In this document: positions 61,701-64,000 of the stretch, in pieces
Position numbering within the stretch: position 1 is the stretch's first letter
Layout: each line of letters begins with the position of its first letter
Source of the DNA: Phormidium sp. FACHB-1136
GTDB taxonomy: Bacteria > Cyanobacteriota > Cyanobacteriia > Phormidesmidales > Phormidesmidaceae
Direction of reading: 5' to 3'
NCBI RefSeq assembly: GCF_014697375.1
Contig: NZ_JACJRS010000001.1
Coordinates: 1 to 64,000 of the forward strand
Length of the DNA stretch: 64,000 nucleotides
Made by a program: the position numbers and the translations under genes
The notes under the pieces: generated by a model
The model's database searches: none
The model's input: the letters and a program-made list of their open reading frames with translations, nothing else
Told to the model about the DNA's origin: nothing

Positions 61701-62465
61701 CGCCAGTGGGTTACCCATGGCCCCATTCACCTGATCGCCTTTAGCCCCGACAGCCAGCACCTCGCCAGCGTTGGCCCCGACCACACCCTAGCCCTGTGGG
61801 CGGTGGAGAGCGGCCAACGGCTACGGGAATGGGAAGGGGAAGGGGAAGGGAGACAGCCCAGAACGCCCCCCTCAACGCTCGCCTTTAGCCCCGATGGCCA
61901 ATCGATCATTAGCGGCAGTCGGGACGGCACCCTTGCGGTTTGGTGGCTCGATGCCGCCACCTCAGCCCCTCTCCTGCTGACAGGCCACCAGCGCCCAGTA
62001 CATGCTGTGGCCCTGAGTGCCGATGGCCAATCCCTCATCAGCGCCAGCCATGATGGTACGGTGCGCTCTTGGAATTTGCCCCAGGGCCGGAGCCTGGGTC
62101 TGTGGTCGCCGCCGGAGGGCCATTGGGTACACAGCGTCACCTTTGATGCCAGCGGCACATCCCTGGCCATCACCAGCCACACCACCGATGTCGCCGTTTG
62201 GGAGGTGTCTACTAACCGCCTGCGCCACACCCTACGAGGGCATAGCCAACCCCTGTGGACGGCCCTGGTGAGCCCCGACCGGGAGCATCTCGTGACGACT
62301 AGCCAAGACTCGGAAATTCGTCTGTGGAATCTCACCCTCGGCAGCCTCCAACAGAGCTTCCACCCCGACCGCCCCTACGCCGGAGTCAATATCCGAGGAG
62401 CTACGGGCCTCTCTGCCTCCGAAGGGGCCATGCTGAAGTCCCTTGGGGCCATCGTGAGTTATTGA
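58770..62465 (+). CDS. STAND NTPase: vMAP-type HTH, NB-ARC ATPase, pentapeptide-like segment, WD40 repeats
   Basis: 1231 residues. The N-terminal ~95 residues (VERLVLKGAWYNQTYGSIAE ... YSEDYLKKDVGPKLWHLLS) match the HTH-like N-terminal domain of vWA-MoxR-associated proteins. The NB-ARC domain has Walker A GLPGLGKT (165-172) and Walker B LLVLD (236-240). After a helical region, ADLRQVSLQGANLSQVDFRD is pentapeptide-like. From about 590 to the end runs a series of a dozen or so WD40 repeats (LWDL, LWEV, VWEV endings). Such STAND proteins act as ligand-triggered switches in signalling or anti-phage defence; no effector domain is visible. A GGGGAA repeat insertion sits near 61825. Confidence 0.88.
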   Translation: MDFDDIAGLINQVALEQIGRPLKDVERLVLKGAWYNQTYGSIAEQAVGYSEDYLKKDVGPKLWHLLSALVDTQNRGIKVTKRNLQNVLRTWAKQRQASQGNDGAAVLSGAGVAGEVSTVVQVVRSAPAVEVADFCGREEDLATLTQWLTGEGLADGPCRLVWLWGLPGLGKTALAGQILHRLGPTMDRCGYLDLTHHSTDEAVVSALATWLAPSEPPPTATPIDWLIDRLGRQRCLLVLDHLDLCFDPQHLAGQYQPGREAIQQLLHRWATEAHPGHVVVISRELPADRFQWLGPRAREYPLQPLTLADTQALLLRQGAIPAPADQWADLWQRYGGYPLLLRHLATTLRSLYQGQLSPLLAQPKPALPDSLRHSWQEVLQRLTPGEQALLYWLALAQSPMALEDLQSALPSYPGPAALQSLVSRSLCQTQALPPTASASPCTQLDLPPLLRTLVTDHLLDQLEAELLAGDFHWLQRLPLVTMTAQESVQATQRATLVNPLAQRLRQHFPQPTDLVQACHQQIRTLRQQHRGQPGFGAANWLHLCQALGVSVSGVDFSDLALWQADLRQVSLQGANLSQVDFRDTQFATALGRNPQVAFCPGSPAKGHAGRMVTGDQEGRLLVWEVTSGRLVQVMDEGEDRAVQSLAVSPDGDTLAVGSDGGEIWLWPMAAMARSDALSGHGAAVQAVAFSNDGAWLASGDRQGELRLWEVASGRCWACWREHRGAIHSLAFNGSGDRLISGSDDQTTCLWDLSEARLMTVFQAPATATIRAAGFLSDPNDPDLPAMPFAAGYDDPCLTLWDVQTGRPCWMRPADVRTLPALSLSPDGRYLACSCQDFSVVVWDIASRSRCYTLPPADSPVWLLAFSPDSRYLVTGSDYRLHLWQTGSGTELRRFLSQAHPVNHVAVGAGGSPILTGHSDHRLRLWCHQGGIAPSHPQSIGDLSSDPLQTIALSPDGQWCARASTDHTLALWHSATGQRQWVTHGPIHLIAFSPDSQHLASVGPDHTLALWAVESGQRLREWEGEGEGRQPRTPPSTLAFSPDGQSIISGSRDGTLAVWWLDAATSAPLLLTGHQRPVHAVALSADGQSLISASHDGTVRSWNLPQGRSLGLWSPPEGHWVHSVTFDASGTSLAITSHTTDVAVWEVSTNRLRHTLRGHSQPLWTALVSPDREHLVTTSQDSEIRLWNLTLGSLQQSFHPDRPYAGVNIRGATGLSASEGAMLKSLGAIVSY
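61824..61850. repeat. GGGGAA hexamer tract inside the WD40 region
   Basis: GGGAATGGGAAGGGGAAGGG and one more unit, in frame, encode the loop REWEGEGEGRQ between two WD40 blades. Confidence 0.75.
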
Positions 62466-62478
62466 TGAGGGCTCCGGA

Positions 62479-63336
62479 TCAGTGATGGAAACCCATGGCC
62501 AGCAAGGGCAGCAGGGCCGGGGTAACCCCCAGAATAACTAGGCCCAGCGGGCTGTCGTCCGTCTCAGGGATGGGTTTTAGGAGGGCGTCTACCCGTTGCT
62601 CTAGGCGATCCAGTTCATCGGGGCCACTAAAGCCCACCAGCGACGCAGGAACAGCGGATTGACCTAGTGCCGCTTGGCGAGCAATCCTGACCAGCAGTTC
62701 CGCCACCGCCAGGGGGTGAGCCTGCTGAACAGCCCAGCGATCCGCCCGAATTTCCCGCAACAGCAACAGTTCTTGCCAGAGGGCTTGGGTGTTGGGAAGC
62801 CAGATCGTCAGCCGTCGCACCAGACCCAGCAGCCAAAAACACAGGGGATCGTGATAGTGGGCGTGGGCCTGTTCGTGGGCTAAAATCACCGCCTGTTCCT
62901 GACTGGAGAGCTGATCGAACCAGCCACGACTGACCATCAGGACGGGTCGCCAAAAGCCCACCTGGGCGGCTAGGGGTGTTTCGGTATCAATGAACCGAGC
63001 CGGGACGCCTTGGGGGAGATCCACCCAGGGATATCGCTGCCAAAACCAAGTGGCCCATCCCGCCTGGAGTAAGCCTTGGAGGCCAATCAGCAGTGCCCCA
63101 GCGAGGCCCATTTGGCTGATGCGACAGCCCAGCGGCCCCACCGCCCAGCCCAGCATAGTGCCGTGGTGCCCCATACTCAAAATGGCGATGGCCGTGGAAA
63201 CCAGCAACAGAAGGGGGCCAGTGAGCACCAGCACCGCCCGCCACCAGCGTTGCCACCAGGATCCAACTCCCGGTTTCCACCCCCAGCGCACCGCCGCCGC
63301 TACAACCACCGCCCCCGCAATCAACCCTAGATGCAT
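62479..63336 (-). CDS. M56-family membrane metalloprotease (BlaR1/PetP-like)
   Basis: 285 residues. Hydrophobic helices near 35-55, 75-95 and 165-180. The zinc motif is HEQAH (His154, Glu155, His158) in VILAHEQAHAHYHDP, with a third ligand region REIRADRWAV (Glu195, Asp199). There is no large extracellular sensor domain as in BlaR1, so it is the short type. Its start overlaps the BlaI-type repressor gene by 10 nt. In Synechocystis the analogous pair PetR (BlaI type) and PetP (M56 type) controls the copper switch between plastocyanin and cytochrome c6. Confidence 0.87.
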   Translation of the reverse strand: MHLGLIAGAVVVAAAVRWGWKPGVGSWWQRWWRAVLVLTGPLLLLVSTAIAILSMGHHGTMLGWAVGPLGCRISQMGLAGALLIGLQGLLQAGWATWFWQRYPWVDLPQGVPARFIDTETPLAAQVGFWRPVLMVSRGWFDQLSSQEQAVILAHEQAHAHYHDPLCFWLLGLVRRLTIWLPNTQALWQELLLLREIRADRWAVQQAHPLAVAELLVRIARQAALGQSAVPASLVGFSGPDELDRLEQRVDALLKPIPETDDSPLGLVILGVTPALLPLLAMGFHH

Positions 63337-63782
63337 GGATCGTCTCCCCCTTGGGCATCGCGCATTGATCGAATCCGACGAGCAATGGCGTCTAGGCGAT
63401 CTAGGGCACTGGTATCGAGGCTGTCAGCAAAGGCGGCAACAATCTCCGGGTTGCTAATCGCCAAAAACTCCTCAAGTTGGCGGTGGGATTGCAGCATGGT
63501 CGCTTCCTGTTGGTTTACCTGGGGGTGCCACACATAGCCCTTACGCCCCTTGCCCAGCCGAGCTACCCCCATCGGTTCGCGCCGCACCCAGCCTTTGTTG
63601 GCCAGCCGTTGCAATACGGTCGTCACCGTGGCCTGACTCAGATCCCGGTCGGGATCGGCCAGAATCTCATCCAGAAGTTCCTTCACCGTGGCCGATCCCC
63701 GCTGCCAGAGCATCGCGAGGATTTCCTGCTCTAGGGGGCCAAGGGCAAGCTGACGGGGACGATAGCGGGGTAGGGGAGCCAT
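63327..63782 (-). CDS. BlaI/MecI/CopY-family repressor (PetR-like)
   Basis: 151 residues from the ATG of MAPLPRYRPRQLALGPLEQE; the frame is open to 63962, but the family begins near here. The winged-helix domain is LEQEILAMLWQRGSATVKEL ... LSQATVTTVLQRLANKGWVR. The C-terminal half (NQQEATMLQSHRQLEEFLAI ... DRLDAIARRIRSM) is the dimerisation helix region where M56 proteases cleave such repressors. It is translationally coupled with the downstream protease gene. By arrangement it may be PetR, which represses petJ and activates petE; neither target lies in the window. Confidence 0.87.
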   Translation of the reverse strand: MAPLPRYRPRQLALGPLEQEILAMLWQRGSATVKELLDEILADPDRDLSQATVTTVLQRLANKGWVRREPMGVARLGKGRKGYVWHPQVNQQEATMLQSHRQLEEFLAISNPEIVAAFADSLDTSALDRLDAIARRIRSMRDAQGGDDPCI

Positions 63783-64000
63783 AGCGGATCGAGGGGCAAG
63801 GGAGATAGGGAGAACTGCACGGACAAGATACCCCCAGTCTAGCGAACGGTGACACCCCTCAGAACCGCCCCAGGGGCCAACCGAGACCATGACCTGACGG
63901 AGAGCGGTCAAGCTGTCTCGCGGATCTGCCCCCCTGCACCCGCCTGAACCGAAGGAGAGCATCGGTTGGGCCTGGGCCTGGGCTGATCGGCCTGTAACCG

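Noticed and set aside
1-64000. tRNA, rRNA and CRISPR arrays
   Set aside because: No T-loop consensus, rRNA blocks or regularly spaced repeats were found on reading; the repeats present are palindromic or short tandem types.

Overview
The window looks like the chromosome of a high-GC, probably filamentous cyanobacterium (Leptolyngbya/Nodosilinea-like; an inference from gene content). Indicators are a cyAbrB regulator, three SLH-domain envelope proteins including an SLH-OprB porin, a BicA-type bicarbonate transporter, DUF3747, DUF4168, DUF4278 and DUF1275 proteins, an Obg GTPase, a vMAP-like NB-ARC/WD40 giant protein and many cyanobacterial short repeats. I saw no rRNA, tRNA or CRISPR, and I noticed no HIP1 octamer (GCGATCGC).

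Layout. 1-0.8 kb is an AT-richer scar: the 3' end of an IS630-type transposase abutting a decapitated HsdS gene. 0.8-10.6 kb holds a Uma2 nuclease-like gene, a stand-alone EF-G, an RlpA-like protein, an amidase, an exported protein, obgE, a DUF4168 protein and holA. 10.8-12.8 kb is the overlapping cobalamin pair cobH-cobL. 12.9-18.4 kb holds a CPBP protease, cyAbrB, acs, a small conserved gene and uraH. 18.6-22.3 kb is B12-dependent metH, enlarged by in-frame repeat insertions. 22.5-26.3 kb is the porin and a xanthine/uracil permease, both on the minus strand. 26.8-33.4 kb is mostly envelope and exported proteins plus a PLP decarboxylase. 33.4-34.0 kb is an island of dispersed repeats. 34-45.7 kb holds dacB, hemE, guaA, cbiD, xdhC, rlmD, an unknown gene with a ribbon-helix-helix-like segment, lpxD and a REC-PP2C regulator. 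45.9-51.9 kb holds a CocE hydrolase, an HpxO-like urate hydroxylase, a DUF4278 protein and bicA. 52.1-64 kb holds an unknown 724-residue protein, an SLH-DUF3747 protein, a START-like protein, a HugZ-like protein, a cysteine desulfurase, the NB-ARC/WD40 protein and a BlaI/M56 pair resembling PetR/PetP.

How the genes connect. Four scattered genes outline purine scavenging: an NCS2 xanthine-type permease, XdhC (xanthine dehydrogenase maturation), an HpxO-like urate hydroxylase and UraH (5-hydroxyisourate hydrolase). The permease and hpxO regions share a TGTATACA palindrome. Cobalamin synthesis (cobH, cobL, cbiD) and use (metH) are both present, as are heme (hemE, HugZ-like) and GMP (guaA) functions.

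The most striking non-coding signal is at the porin ribosome-binding site. It is perfectly complementary over 11 nt to the conserved motif of the cyanobacterial small RNA Yfr1, which represses porins in Prochlorococcus. The second theme is repeats: several dispersed families sit between genes, and some have been absorbed in frame into coding sequences (metH three times, cocE, the WD40 gene, rlpA).
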